DNA of 45,221 nucleotides, taken from contig JBAXYB010000014.1 of the NCBI GenBank assembly GCA_037127585.1, forward strand, positions 1 to 45,221. Direction: 5' to 3'. The notes under the pieces were generated by a model. It saw only the letters and a program-made list of their open reading frames with translations. It had not been told where the DNA came from and did no database searches. Both the position numbers and the translations under genes were made by a program. Of the stretch, positions 6,386-16,444 are shown piece after piece (the stretch's first letter is position 1; each line of letters starts with the position of its first letter). Source of the stretch: CAINDI01 sp037127585 (GTDB taxonomy: Bacteria > Verrucomicrobiota > Verrucomicrobiia > Palsa-1439).

Positions 6386-8635
6386 ATGAGTCAGACCATT
6401 ACTCCTGATTATAGTCTTACCGGCGTTAATGCGGCGGTGGCGGTGGAAAAGGGACTCGCCGAGGCCGAGTGGTACACCACCCCTATTCCGAAAGCCGTCA
6501 TGCGGCAGTTTCTTGAACGGCGCGACGGGCCGGCCATTCGCGACACGCTCTTGCTCGTTGCCCTGCTGGTCGGCACCGGGTACGCGACGGTAGCGTTGTG
6601 GGGAACTTGGTGGGCGGTAGTTCCGTACTTGATCTACGCCGTGCTGTACGGCACCAGTTCGGACTCGCGCTGGCACGAGTGCGGTCACGCCACGGCGTTC
6701 AAGACCGATTGGCTGAACACGATGGTTTATCAAGTGGCGTCGTTCATGGTGCTGCGCGAGTCCGTGATCTGGCGCTGGAGTCACACCCGCCATCACAGCG
6801 ATACCATCATCGTGGGGCGCGATCCCGAAATCCAGATTCCGCGGCCGCCGGATCTGCGCGCGTTGGTGTTGGCGCTGTTCTGCGTGGGGGTCTATCGCAC
6901 GTATTTTCCGAATTTGATCCGGCACGCGCTGGGAAAGATCACTGCCGCGGAACGGACGTTCCTCCCGGCGAGTGAGTTTTCGAAGGTTGCGCGCAATGCC
7001 CGGATTATTCTCGCGATTTACGCGGCGGTGATCGCGGCAGCGGTGGTCTGGCAGAGCTGGATTCCCATCTTCCTGTTTGTCCTGCCGCAGTTTTTTGGGA
7101 CGTGGTTGATGATCGTGCAAAACACGCCGCAGCATGCCGGCCTCGCGGAGAATGTCCTCGATCATCGGCTCAATTGCCGGACTGTCTACATGAATCCGAT
7201 TAGCCGGTTCATCTACTGGAACATGAACTACCACGTCGAGCACCACATGTTCCCGCTCGTGCCGTACCATGCGTTGCCCAAGTTACATGCCGCGGTCAAG
7301 GCCGACTTCCCAACGCCGTATCCCTCGATCTTGGCGGCGTGGCGCGAAATCCTGCCGACGATCCGCCGCCAGGTGAAAGATCCGGGCTACCACATCAAAC
7401 GCCAGTTGCCACCGCCGCGACAACTGCCGGCGGACGCCCCGCGCACTTCGGCTGCCTCGCCCAATGCGGACGGCTGGATTGAAGTTTGCGCCGACGCCGA
7501 TCTGGGTAAAGCCGACGTGATCCGGTTCGATCACGGTCGCAAAACTTTTGCGCTCTACCGCGATGACGCCGGCACGCTGTTCGCCACCGACGGCATCTGC
7601 ACCCACGGCAACACACATTTGGGAACCGGCCTCGTCATCGGCGGCACCGTCGAATGTTCGAAACACAATGGCCGGTTTAATCTGGCCGACGGCTCACCGG
7701 CGCGGGCGCCGGTCTGTCGCGGGTTGGCGACGTATCCCATCGAAAGCCGGCACGGGCGGCTGTTTCTCAATGTTCTCCAAGCCGGTGGCGTCGGCGCACG
7801 GCACCAGAAAACCTGGCACTTGCGCGTCGTGAGTAATCGCAGTGTGGCGACGTTCATCCGCGAGTTGGTCTTCGAGCCACTGGAGAAAATCGAGTTCACG
7901 CCCGGTGACTACCTGCAATTCGACATCCCGGCCTACGACACCATCCGCTTCCGGGACTTCGCGATTCCGCAGCCGTACGCGGCGGTCTGGGAAGCCCAAC
8001 ACGTCTTCGATCTCGTGGCCCACAATCCCGCGGCGGGCCGGCGCAACAACTACTCGCTCGCCGGCAGTCCGCAGACCGAAACCAAATTGCGCTTCAACGT
8101 CCGCATCGCCACGCCGCCGCCGGGCCAGGATTGCCCGCCCGGCCTCGGCTCCGCGTACATGTTCAACCTCAAACCCGGTGACACCGTGACCGCCATCGGC
8201 CCGTCCGGTGATTTCCACATCAAACCGACCCAGAAAGAAATGGTCTACATCGGCGGCGGCTCCGGTATGGCGCCATTGCGGTCCCACATCGCGCATTTAT
8301 TCGAGGCGACGCAAACGAAACGCCGGGTGAGCTTCTGGTACGGCGCGCGGTCCCGGCAGGAAATCTTTTACGACGATTACTTCGCGGGCTTGGCCGCCAA
8401 GTTCGCTAACTTTCATTTTCACCTCGCGCTGTCCGCGCCATTAGCTGAGGACAACTGGACCGGCCACCACGGCTTCATTCACGAAGTGGTGCTCGAACAA
8501 TATCTGAAATCCCATGCGAACGTCCGGGCCATTGAGTTCTATCTTTGCGGCCCACCACAGATGATCAAAGCCAGTCTGAAGATGCTGAGTCAACTGGGCG
8601 TCGCCGATTCCCAAATCGCTTACGACGAATTTTAG
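6386..8635 (+). CDS. Three-part oxygenase: membrane desaturase/MocD-like domain + Rieske ferredoxin + NqrF-like NADH reductase
   Basis: 749 residues from ATG 6386, chosen over an in-frame TTG at 6359 because GGAGG (6371-6375) sits 10 nt before it. Residues 1-330: membrane di-iron desaturase/hydroxylase with histidine boxes HECGH (97-101), HTRHH (133-137) and HVEHH (283-287) and several hydrophobic segments. Residues 360-465: Rieske domain with C405-x-H407 and C424-x2-H427 ligands. Residues 475-749: ferredoxin-NADP reductase fold with flavin motif RNNYSLAGSP (553-562), nucleotide loop GGGSGMAPLRS (623-633) and YLCGPPQM near 717, closest in wording to the C-terminal part of Na+-translocating NQR subunit F. 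NADH to flavin to Rieske to di-iron centre would then occur in one chain. Rhizobial rhizopine catabolism uses separate MocD, MocE and MocF for this set. The substrate is unknown: a lipid, or a small methylated compound as for MocD. Confidence 0.92.
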   Translation: MSQTITPDYSLTGVNAAVAVEKGLAEAEWYTTPIPKAVMRQFLERRDGPAIRDTLLLVALLVGTGYATVALWGTWWAVVPYLIYAVLYGTSSDSRWHECGHATAFKTDWLNTMVYQVASFMVLRESVIWRWSHTRHHSDTIIVGRDPEIQIPRPPDLRALVLALFCVGVYRTYFPNLIRHALGKITAAERTFLPASEFSKVARNARIILAIYAAVIAAAVVWQSWIPIFLFVLPQFFGTWLMIVQNTPQHAGLAENVLDHRLNCRTVYMNPISRFIYWNMNYHVEHHMFPLVPYHALPKLHAAVKADFPTPYPSILAAWREILPTIRRQVKDPGYHIKRQLPPPRQLPADAPRTSAASPNADGWIEVCADADLGKADVIRFDHGRKTFALYRDDAGTLFATDGICTHGNTHLGTGLVIGGTVECSKHNGRFNLADGSPARAPVCRGLATYPIESRHGRLFLNVLQAGGVGARHQKTWHLRVVSNRSVATFIRELVFEPLEKIEFTPGDYLQFDIPAYDTIRFRDFAIPQPYAAVWEAQHVFDLVAHNPAAGRRNNYSLAGSPQTETKLRFNVRIATPPPGQDCPPGLGSAYMFNLKPGDTVTAIGPSGDFHIKPTQKEMVYIGGGSGMAPLRSHIAHLFEATQTKRRVSFWYGARSRQEIFYDDYFAGLAAKFANFHFHLALSAPLAEDNWTGHHGFIHEVVLEQYLKSHANVRAIEFYLCGPPQMIKASLKMLSQLGVADSQIAYDEF

Positions 8636-8650
8636 CCGGAACCACCGCCG

Positions 8651-9976
8651 CTAATAATCTTTCTCACCCGGCTCGGTCACAGTCTCGACCAGCTTCTGGA
8701 CGATCTTGTCGGTGTCCATACCTTCGGAGTCAGCGGTGAAGTTGGTGAACATCCGGTGCCGCAACACGGCCCGCGCCGCAGCGCGCACGTCATCCACCGT
8801 GACGAGCAACCGGCCGTCGATGACCGCATTGGCTTTGGCGGCGATGACGAGAAATTGTGACGCCCGTGGGCCGGCCCCGCAATGAATCCATTTCTTAATG
8901 AAGTCCGGCGCCCGCTCATCGCCCGGCCGCGTGGCGCGCACCAACCGGGTTGCGTACTTCACGACGTGATCCGACACCGGCATGCCACGCACGACGTCTT
9001 GCAGTTTGAGAATCTCCGCGCCGGTCAAAACTTTTTTCAGGTCCACCTGCCGCTGGCCGGTGGTGACTTTGGCGATCAGTTCTTCTTCGCTTTCGGTGGG
9101 ATAATCGATGTAGACGCTGAACATGAACCGGTCGAGCTGTGCTTCCGGCAAAGGATACGTGCCTTCCTGTTCGAGCGGGTTCTGCGTGGCCAACACAAAG
9201 AACGGCAAATCGAGGTGGTACGTGTGACCGCTGGCGGTGACGCGCTGTTCTTGCATGGCTTCGAGCAACGCGGCTTGCGTCTTCGGCGGCGTCCGGTTGA
9301 TTTCGTCGGCCAACAGGATGTTCGTAAAAATCGGCCCCTTGATGAACCGGTATTCCTTGTGCCCGGTCTTCTCGTCCACTTCGAGCACGTCCGTGCCGGT
9401 AATGTCCGACGGCATCAAGTCGGGCGTAAACTGGATGCGCCGAAACTTGAGGTCGAGCACGTTCGCAAGGGTGCTGATCATCAACGTCTTCGCCAGCCCC
9501 GGCATCCCGATCATCAAAACGTGGCCTTTGGAAATGACGGCGGTCAGCAATTGCAGAATCACTTGTTTCTGGCCGATGATCGCTTTGGAAATTTCCGCCT
9601 CGATGAGTTTGGTCTTCCGACTCATCTCTTTCACCGTCGCCTGAATATCGGCTTCGTCGCTCACCACCGGCGCGGCGGGCGCGCGGCGATCCACATTCTC
9701 AAACAAAACCGGAATGTCACCAATCGCCACTCGATCCCCGTCCATCAACTCGCTATCGTCGATCTCCCGGCCGTTGCGCTTCGTGCCATTGGCGCTGGCG
9801 AGATCCTTGATGCGCCACGCGCCGTTCGTCGAATAGATGCGCGCGTGATGCCGCGAAACCGACGGCAAATCCACCTGCCAATGACAATCAGGATCGCGCC
9901 CGATCGTAAACTCCGGCGTCGTAATATCGGTGAAACGGCCGGCCTGTTCGCCCTCGATAATTTTGACTCTTGGCAT
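8651..9976 (-). CDS. FHA-domain MoxR-family AAA+ ATPase
   Basis: 441 residues. An FHA phosphothreonine-binding domain (about 1-95) shows the family signature in order: IGR (25-27), SVSRHHARI, and ASANGTKRNG. It is followed by a MoxR AAA+ module with Walker A GMPGLAKT, Walker B ILLADEINR, TQNPLEQEGTYPLPEAQLDRF and a C-terminal lid. MoxR ATPases act as chaperone-like activators of VWA-domain partners; the VWA membrane protein encoded upstream at 17752-19965 is the obvious candidate. The FHA domain suggests control by a Ser/Thr kinase (inference). Last gene of the cluster, 1 bp after the previous stop region. No DUF58 gene, the common companion of MoxR, is present in the cluster. Confidence 0.93.
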   Translation of the reverse strand: MPRVKIIEGEQAGRFTDITTPEFTIGRDPDCHWQVDLPSVSRHHARIYSTNGAWRIKDLASANGTKRNGREIDDSELMDGDRVAIGDIPVLFENVDRRAPAAPVVSDEADIQATVKEMSRKTKLIEAEISKAIIGQKQVILQLLTAVISKGHVLMIGMPGLAKTLMISTLANVLDLKFRRIQFTPDLMPSDITGTDVLEVDEKTGHKEYRFIKGPIFTNILLADEINRTPPKTQAALLEAMQEQRVTASGHTYHLDLPFFVLATQNPLEQEGTYPLPEAQLDRFMFSVYIDYPTESEEELIAKVTTGQRQVDLKKVLTGAEILKLQDVVRGMPVSDHVVKYATRLVRATRPGDERAPDFIKKWIHCGAGPRASQFLVIAAKANAVIDGRLLVTVDDVRAAARAVLRHRMFTNFTADSEGMDTDKIVQKLVETVTEPGEKDY

Positions 9977-9977
9977 A

Positions 9978-10652
9978 TCAATCTTTCGGCAAGGTTACTG
10001 TTCCCAATTCTTTTACGCTATCCACCACGCGAATACTACTCAACCCGGCGACAAACGCATGCTTCAAAAACGGTGGTGATTTCTCAATCGGTTCGCCTTC
10101 CCGGTACAAGTGACGCGACTGAATCATTTGCCAATCATCCGTCGCTTGCTCCAACTCAATCACTTCGAGCCGGCGCAAATTCGCGTCCAACTTCTCACCC
10201 GACTGCTGCAAGATCAACCGGTCCCGGATCCGCTCTACCAACACCAGCACCCGCTCCCCATCGACGCCGCAGCGATGAACCTTATAGCGATTAAAAAATG
10301 AATCCGCCAACGCGATCCGTTTCTCCAGATTCGTCCGCAACCCGGTCGGCATCGACTGAATCTCATCCCCCAACCGCAACCCCTCGTAAACGCCCCGCCC
10401 GTTTGTTACCAACACCACATCGTATTTCCCGACCGGCAAATGCTCCAACCGGAACTGTCCGCCGGAACTGCTCCCGCGAAAAACCTTCACTCGCTCCTGG
10501 TCAATCGCCAGCACGTGGGTCAGTCCCTCAACCGGCACAATCCCCACGATCCCGCCGGTCGCACTCGGTTCCGGCGCGGTATAAATCCGCCCCGCTTGGG
10601 CCAGCGCCAGACTTGCCGAAAACAACAATACCGCAATTACTTGCCAGCCCAT
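9978..10652 (-). CDS. Exported protein with a carboxypeptidase-regulatory-like beta domain
   Basis: 224 residues from ATG 10652, chosen because GAGAGGAG precedes it and it opens directly with a signal peptide (WQVIAVLLFSASLALAQA). The first mature segment, GGIVGIVPVEGL ... FRLEHLPVGKYDVVLV, resembles a carboxypeptidase regulatory-like beta-sandwich. The rest is mixed alpha/beta of unknown type. It overlaps the upstream gene end by 16 bp. Probably a periplasmic accessory of the MoxR/VWA cluster. Confidence 0.7.
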   Translation of the reverse strand: MGWQVIAVLLFSASLALAQAGRIYTAPEPSATGGIVGIVPVEGLTHVLAIDQERVKVFRGSSSGGQFRLEHLPVGKYDVVLVTNGRGVYEGLRLGDEIQSMPTGLRTNLEKRIALADSFFNRYKVHRCGVDGERVLVLVERIRDRLILQQSGEKLDANLRRLEVIELEQATDDWQMIQSRHLYREGEPIEKSPPFLKHAFVAGLSSIRVVDSVKELGTVTLPKD

Positions 10653-12649
10653 TGGCGGCTCCTCTCCGCGAGTGCATGTTGGGGATACTTCATCGCAATC
10701 TCGCTCCAAATCTTGCGCGCCTCATCCTTCTTGCCCAGTTCAAACAACGCGCGCGCCCGGTAAAAGTCCGCATCGATTTGAAACGGACTCTCCGCCTGCA
10801 ATTTCTCAAACGACTCGATCTCCACCAACGCCTCCCGCCACCGGCCCAACTCCATCAACACCCGGCCCCGCAGAATCAGAAAATCGCTGGCGAGTTTTCC
10901 CACCGGATGCACCGCCTCCCATTCCTGCAATTTATCTTCCGCAATATTAACGTCCCCACGTTCGAGCAAATCCCGGATCGTGATCGAGAACGCCCGATCC
11001 TGCGCCGGCAACTTCCGCCCCGCCGACCCTTCAACCACAGCGCGCTGGGCTTGCTGATAATACTTGATCGCCTCCGGATACTTTTCCTGCAGCCGGCAAT
11101 AATCCCCCGCGCGCACCAATGCCAACCGCGCCGTCTCCGATTTCGGATCCCGCGTGCTGATCTCCAACGCACGCGGCACCGCCATCGCGTCGTTCAAGTA
11201 AAACACCAGGAAATCCAATTCGAGGATATCCAATGGCGCCGTGTACTTCGACCGCCCCGCCGGTGGGATCCGGCGCAACTCTTCGACGGCCGCACGGGCA
11301 TCCGACTGCGCCAGCCAGCGCAACCGGCACACCTGCGCCGGCAACCAGAGCGCGTCATTCACATCCGGATTCTTTTTCAACCACGCTTCGGCCAATGGGC
11401 CGGCTGCCTGATCTTTCTCAGCCGCCAGCAAAAACGCGACATACCCGCGTAATGTCGCCGCGGCCAGTTCGCTGAGATTCTCCGCCGCCATCGCGCCAAG
11501 GTACCGGCTCATATCGCCGGCATTTTGAACAGACGCCGCCGGGATCTGTTCAGTAAAATTCACCTGCCGCAAACCGGTCAATTCGTCCACGCCCTTCTGT
11601 AGTTTAACTGTGACCGTCAGCGAATCGTCGCCGACCACAATCCGGGTGAACTCGCGTTGCGTCTTCGTCGAGCCATCCGGAAACTTCCACTGCACCGCCC
11701 ACCCCGCCGGCAACTCGTCCGCCAATGTGCCGGTCACTTCATAAAGCCACAAGTCCGCAAACCCCATGTACGACCGCACCTTGAGAAGCGGTGCCGGCAC
11801 GGGCCAGCCTTGCGCCTGTTCGATGCGGACCAGCTTCGTCGTCCCGGGATGCACCCACGCCGTCTCGGGAATGGTCTGAAGTTTATCGCCCTTCTGCCAA
11901 CCCAGCACCATCGTGGGATGATTGCCGGCGGTCTTGGCTTGGTAATAATCAATGCGCGTCAGCGGGCCGGCGCACGACACGGCTTGCGAGTTCACGGTCT
12001 TTGCATTCGCGACGGATGGATGTTCGCCCGGCCAGCCGAATTCATATTTCCCGTTCACCAACACAAACGAGGCATCCGAGGAAAGCGTGTAGAGAGTTAA
12101 CTTCGTCATGTTCTCAGTCCGCAGATAGCCGGTGTAATGCGAGAGAAAGCGCCGGCTGTTGCCAAATGGATTCGTGCCTTGATAGATGTTGGCCACCCAA
12201 CCCGCCCCATCAACCTCAGGCGCGCCGCGCCACACCGCGTCCATCTTCTCCCACGACTCGATTGCCCGCGGCGCGGCGACCTGCCGGGTTTCCATGAGTA
12301 AACTGATTTGCGGTTGCCACATCGGCCCCTGCCGGAAACGCGCCCCACCGAAGTAAACGTAATACTCCTGATCGGCCCGCAACTCTTTCGCCACCAGCAA
12401 TACCTCCCGGCCACTCCCGCGCCAGACTTGCGCCACCGGCAGAAACTCGCCAGCGGCGTCGGTCATAACCACGTCCAACAGTTTGTCCGTCGTGTTCCCG
12501 AACTCCGGCAAGTTAATCGCGATCCCGGCGGAGGGTTCGGCGGACGGTTTGTCCAACTTCACCACCGCGCGGAACGGCGCATCGGGAAAAATCCAGCGGG
12601 CGGGGGCCGCCAGCACAGCGGCGGCAAGCAACAAAGCGAATCCGGTCAT
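10637..12649 (-). CDS. Large exported protein with PA14-like and TPR-like parts
   Basis: 670 residues from ATG 12649, which overlaps the upstream stop as TGATG and has GGAGAA just before it; GTG 12652 is an alternative. A signal peptide is followed by beta-rich segments; TLYTLSSDASFVLVNGK (about 185-201) resembles a PA14-type sugar-binding barrel. The C-terminal third (about 490-670) is helical with TPR spacing (ARLALVRAGDYCRLQEKYPE; DADFYRARALFELGKKDEAR), suggesting a protein-protein interface. Translationally coupled to its neighbours in the MoxR/VWA cluster. Confidence 0.72.
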   Translation of the reverse strand: MTGFALLLAAAVLAAPARWIFPDAPFRAVVKLDKPSAEPSAGIAINLPEFGNTTDKLLDVVMTDAAGEFLPVAQVWRGSGREVLLVAKELRADQEYYVYFGGARFRQGPMWQPQISLLMETRQVAAPRAIESWEKMDAVWRGAPEVDGAGWVANIYQGTNPFGNSRRFLSHYTGYLRTENMTKLTLYTLSSDASFVLVNGKYEFGWPGEHPSVANAKTVNSQAVSCAGPLTRIDYYQAKTAGNHPTMVLGWQKGDKLQTIPETAWVHPGTTKLVRIEQAQGWPVPAPLLKVRSYMGFADLWLYEVTGTLADELPAGWAVQWKFPDGSTKTQREFTRIVVGDDSLTVTVKLQKGVDELTGLRQVNFTEQIPAASVQNAGDMSRYLGAMAAENLSELAAATLRGYVAFLLAAEKDQAAGPLAEAWLKKNPDVNDALWLPAQVCRLRWLAQSDARAAVEELRRIPPAGRSKYTAPLDILELDFLVFYLNDAMAVPRALEISTRDPKSETARLALVRAGDYCRLQEKYPEAIKYYQQAQRAVVEGSAGRKLPAQDRAFSITIRDLLERGDVNIAEDKLQEWEAVHPVGKLASDFLILRGRVLMELGRWREALVEIESFEKLQAESPFQIDADFYRARALFELGKKDEARKIWSEIAMKYPQHALAERSRQWAGK

Positions 12650-15600
12650 CACTTCTCCTGCGTCAACGACCGGTAGTAATCCGCCATCATATCTTTATAC
12701 TGCGCCGGTACCACGCCCTCTTCGCCTCCCGCCATTTGCTTCTCCGCCGCGCGCACCGTTTCCCCCGGCGGCAACACGACCACGTTCCCGCCGGCAATGT
12801 TGCCCTTCACGGCGGTAAGACGCTGCATGATCTTTTGGTGGAGCCCGTTGAAATCCTTGAGCCGGCCTTCCTGCAACGCGTGCTCCGATTCCTCCATCAG
12901 TCGCACCACATCCGCCATCCCGTTCGCGCGGAGATACAACATCGACGCCTGCGCATACACCTTACCGGCTTTCTCTTTCAACAAGGCTTGTTCCACCGCG
13001 AGCGCGTTCGGCGCCAACTGCCGCGGCGCCTGCGTCCCGCGCAACGGCGCGTTCCCGTCCATCCCCTGCCGGTCGCTAAATGCACCGGCCTTGCCGCCGC
13101 CGGTCGCCTTCGTCTCGCTCGGGCCGTCTTCATCTTTGACTTGGCCCTTTTGCATCGGATCTTTAGTGCGCCGCGTATCGACTTCCGAGCCTTCCAAATT
13201 CTTCGCGGTGTCCCCGGCCATCTCGCCGTCGGTCATCCCTTGCCGGCCACCGCTCGAACGGCCGGTCTGCTCGTTCTTGTTCGGGCGCTGGTTGCCGGAT
13301 TTGCCTTGCGCGCCAAATGCGCCTTGCGGGCCATCCGCAATGTCCCAGCCGTTACCGGGATTCTCCGCAAAGAGCTGGTTTGAATTCGGATCATTGGCTT
13401 GCTCGGCCATACCTTTTTGTTCTTCGAGCAAATCGCCGACGATGTCTTCAAAATGATCTTTCAACGGCAATAGCGGCATCGGCGGCATTTCGTGCGTGTC
13501 AAAATTCTCCAGCAACCATTTCGTCGTGTCCGTCCTATTCGGCAACCACATCTCCAAGTCATCCGAAATCTTCGTGGCCTTTTCGATGGCCTGCAAAATC
13601 CAGTCCTCTTTCTGCACCGCGATTTCGGTCATCTTCAACTTCCCCTCCTCGGCGTCCTGCTTATCCGCCTGAATCACGTCTTCGTAGATGGACACCAATT
13701 CCGCGCGCAATTCGTTCGCCGGCTTGAAGTCCGGCAACACATGCGCGTCGGTCAACATCTGCTCGATGACTTTCGCCATCAGATCCTTCGTCTCCTTGAT
13801 CTCTTGCGCGGTGGCTTTGTCCTGCGCATCGAACTCGTCCTTATGCGCCTGCTCTTTGCTCTTCTCGACGATGTCGCGCTGAATCACTTCCAGCTTCTTC
13901 AGCTTGTCCTTAATCCCTTCAAGTGCGTCCTTGAGTTTGCCAATCTCATCCAACGCATTCGCCAACCGCGTCTCGTTGAGCAGCGCCACCACCTTCACCA
14001 GATTCGTAATCACCTGCGCCTGCGTCCCGGTGGCCGCCGCCACTTTCTTCACCTGCAATTGCTCCGCCGCCGTCAACATGTCCTCGTAAATCCGCAATTG
14101 ACCGAACAGGGCCGCCGCCTGCACCAGCTTGCCGGTAAACTCCTTGTCCGCCAATGGCGCCGACTGTGCGCTCTTCGCCAACCCTTCCCGCACCTTGACC
14201 GCCTCATCCGCCAATTGATCTTGCCGGTCCGCCATGGTCGACGCGGTCGACTCCGTGGCCGTCTTCGTATCGCGGTGCAACTCGCGTTCCTGGCGCAATA
14301 AATCCTCAACGCCTGCGAGCACATTCTTCAACTGCTCCGTCTGCAACCCGGCCTTCACCAAATCCGGCGTGCCTTGCAAGCGCGCCAAAATCACCTGCTC
14401 CAACTCGATCGCCCGCCCCAACGCCAGCGCCCGCGCGTCGCCGGTCGAACTCGCCGCGCTCCGCAACACCAGCACCGCTTCCGGCATTTCCTGCTGCGTC
14501 AACGCCTGCAACACGACCTTCACCGTCGCCGCCACACTATCCGCCCGCGCCGCCAGTTTCTGGCCCAGGTCACCGATCTCGACCTGCCGGTTCAACAGCG
14601 GCGCAAACACATCGCTGCCGGCCGTCTTCAACCGCGCCGCACTGCGACTCTCGTCAAGATTCACCTGCTGTAGCTTCAACAAATCTTCGAGCGACTTCTG
14701 CAACTTCGCCGCCACCGCATCAGCTTGCTGCTGCATCTGGTCAGCCGTCTGCGTCAAGATGACGATCGGCCGGGACGTCGTCACCCCGGGGCCGGTCACA
14801 TCGTTTAGATCTTTCGCCACGATCACAAAACTCAGCCGGCCACTGTCGTCCGCCACAAACTTCCGCAGCTCAATCCGCGCGCTGCTCGTCCACGTCGTCT
14901 TGCCGGCCACATCCTTCCACTCCTGCACGACCTCCTGACCGCCCGACGTACTCCGGCAGAGCGCCACCGACCCCAACCCAAAATCATCCGTCACTGTAAA
15001 CGTCACATCCAGCGTCCCGTCCCGCGTGGCGACCAACTGCCGGCCCTCCGCCGGATCGGTAATTACAATCTTCGGTGCTGCATCCGGTTTGACGACGATC
15101 TGCAACGCCTCCGTCCCGCTAAATCCATCCGAATCCCGGTACGCCAGCTTGATGGCCTGATTCACCAACACCCGGCCACTCACGCGCCAGTGTTGCGCGT
15201 CGTCGTTATCCGTCGTGAGCGGCACGCCAATGTCCGTCGTCGGCACCAACTCACTCAAGCCATAGTTAAACGCCAACTGCACCACCACTCGCGACCCCGG
15301 CACCACATTCTGCAACATCGTGAAATCGGTGACCGCCGCCTTCGCCAACTTCGTGTACGCCGGCGGCTCAATCTCCGCGACCCGCGTCCGAATCCCGGTC
15401 TTCGGCCGCACCGCGACCCGGTACGTTGGCGACCGCGCGTCGCCCGCCGCCATATACAACTCCAGCGGCTGATTAACTTCCTTCCAGTGAAACGTAAACA
15501 CCGGCTGGCCGACTTCCCGGTTCATCGGCAACTTCTGCCAACTCGACCCCGCCTCCCGGTACGCCACCCACGCGTCGCGCGGCACCTCGCCGCCCAACGT

Positions 15601-16233
15601 CGCGCGAATCGACAAATTTCCGCCATGCACAATCTGCGCGTTACCGGGTTCGCAACTCACGATCTGCGTCCGCGTCAACGGCGCAATCTGGCTGCCTGGC
15701 AAGAACAGCCGGGCCGCGGAGTTCGCAAAATGCGACGGACTGATGACCGCCCAACCGATCAGTGCGACCAGCACGACCGACAACCCAATGGCGAGTTTCT
15801 GGAGCAGCCGCACATCAAACACCGCGCGCCACGCCACTTTCGGAAACGGATCCGTCATCTCCGCAAACAACGCCTCACGCATCGAAGTTCCCGCCGGTAA
15901 CTCGCGGTCGAATTGAATCGCGCTGATGAGAACGTTGCGTGAGCCGGCGGTGACGCCTTCGATGCGCCGCGCCATGCTCGCCTCCGAGATCGGCGCCCGC
16001 CACGACCGGATCGCCAGCCCGACCGCCCCGAGAATCGGCGCGAAGATCAACCCAAACCCCAGCCACCGGCCCGCCGTCCCGAAATGAAAGTACGCATCCA
16101 GGAGCAACGCCAGCACGAGCATAAACAACGCGGTCACCGCCCCGAATATGACGAAGCGCCCGCTCCGCGACAACCGCAGCCGCCGCGCCGACTCCTGCAG
16201 CCGGTCATGAACCATTTTCGCTGACAGTGCCAT
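12649..16233 (-). CDS. 1,194-residue membrane protein with a long coiled coil (DUF4175-like)
   Basis: Two adjacent N-terminal membrane segments (about 27-75) and a third (about 148-168) are followed by Ig-like or beta-sandwich extracytoplasmic segments to about residue 480. A helical coiled-coil region follows (about 490-880, rich in Glu, Lys, Gln, Leu), then a low-complexity Gly/Gln/Asp-rich stretch (about 950-1070) and a short helical C-terminus. This layout and its place beside VWA and MoxR genes match the DUF4175-type proteins of such clusters in Planctomycetes and Verrucomicrobiota. A possible promoter is TTGACG (16286-16281), 16 bp, TACGTA (16264-16259). That would give it transcription separate from the upstream pair, from which a toxin-antitoxin insertion divides it. 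Confidence 0.8.
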   Translation of the reverse strand: MALSAKMVHDRLQESARRLRLSRSGRFVIFGAVTALFMLVLALLLDAYFHFGTAGRWLGFGLIFAPILGAVGLAIRSWRAPISEASMARRIEGVTAGSRNVLISAIQFDRELPAGTSMREALFAEMTDPFPKVAWRAVFDVRLLQKLAIGLSVVLVALIGWAVISPSHFANSAARLFLPGSQIAPLTRTQIVSCEPGNAQIVHGGNLSIRATLGGEVPRDAWVAYREAGSSWQKLPMNREVGQPVFTFHWKEVNQPLELYMAAGDARSPTYRVAVRPKTGIRTRVAEIEPPAYTKLAKAAVTDFTMLQNVVPGSRVVVQLAFNYGLSELVPTTDIGVPLTTDNDDAQHWRVSGRVLVNQAIKLAYRDSDGFSGTEALQIVVKPDAAPKIVITDPAEGRQLVATRDGTLDVTFTVTDDFGLGSVALCRSTSGGQEVVQEWKDVAGKTTWTSSARIELRKFVADDSGRLSFVIVAKDLNDVTGPGVTTSRPIVILTQTADQMQQQADAVAAKLQKSLEDLLKLQQVNLDESRSAARLKTAGSDVFAPLLNRQVEIGDLGQKLAARADSVAATVKVVLQALTQQEMPEAVLVLRSAASSTGDARALALGRAIELEQVILARLQGTPDLVKAGLQTEQLKNVLAGVEDLLRQERELHRDTKTATESTASTMADRQDQLADEAVKVREGLAKSAQSAPLADKEFTGKLVQAAALFGQLRIYEDMLTAAEQLQVKKVAAATGTQAQVITNLVKVVALLNETRLANALDEIGKLKDALEGIKDKLKKLEVIQRDIVEKSKEQAHKDEFDAQDKATAQEIKETKDLMAKVIEQMLTDAHVLPDFKPANELRAELVSIYEDVIQADKQDAEEGKLKMTEIAVQKEDWILQAIEKATKISDDLEMWLPNRTDTTKWLLENFDTHEMPPMPLLPLKDHFEDIVGDLLEEQKGMAEQANDPNSNQLFAENPGNGWDIADGPQGAFGAQGKSGNQRPNKNEQTGRSSGGRQGMTDGEMAGDTAKNLEGSEVDTRRTKDPMQKGQVKDEDGPSETKATGGGKAGAFSDRQGMDGNAPLRGTQAPRQLAPNALAVEQALLKEKAGKVYAQASMLYLRANGMADVVRLMEESEHALQEGRLKDFNGLHQKIMQRLTAVKGNIAGGNVVVLPPGETVRAAEKQMAGGEEGVVPAQYKDMMADYYRSLTQEK

Positions 16234-16329
16234 GCCTTAATCTACCACTGAACGGGAGTACGTAGCCAACGCAAACATGGCGTCAAGGCGGCGGTGATTA
16301 GTGGGTGCACGTCAAACCAATGGGCAGAA

Positions 16330-16378
16330 CCCTCACCCTAACCCTCTCCCGTCGAACGGGAGAGGATTAAGGTGAGGG
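16330..16378. repeat. Palindromic intergenic repeat
   Basis: CCCTCACC (16330-16337) pairs with GGTGAGGG (16371-16378). Inside, a perfect 10-bp stem (16343-16352 with 16356-16365) closes a 3-nt loop. This CCCTCACCCTAACCCTCTCCC type is a repeat seen between genes in many bacteria. The stem could act as a terminator-like barrier between the cluster and the toxin-antitoxin pair. Confidence 0.7.
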
Positions 16379-16444
16379 GGTGCCGGTTACCCAACGGTTT
16401 GAATGAACCCGTAGCCGGTAGGGCGTGACCGCCGGGCGCGCCGA

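Noticed and set aside
8882..10294. A 470-codon plus-strand frame over the MoxR ATPase gene
   Set aside because: No recognisable motif, biased composition; the minus strand encodes an intact FHA-MoxR protein.
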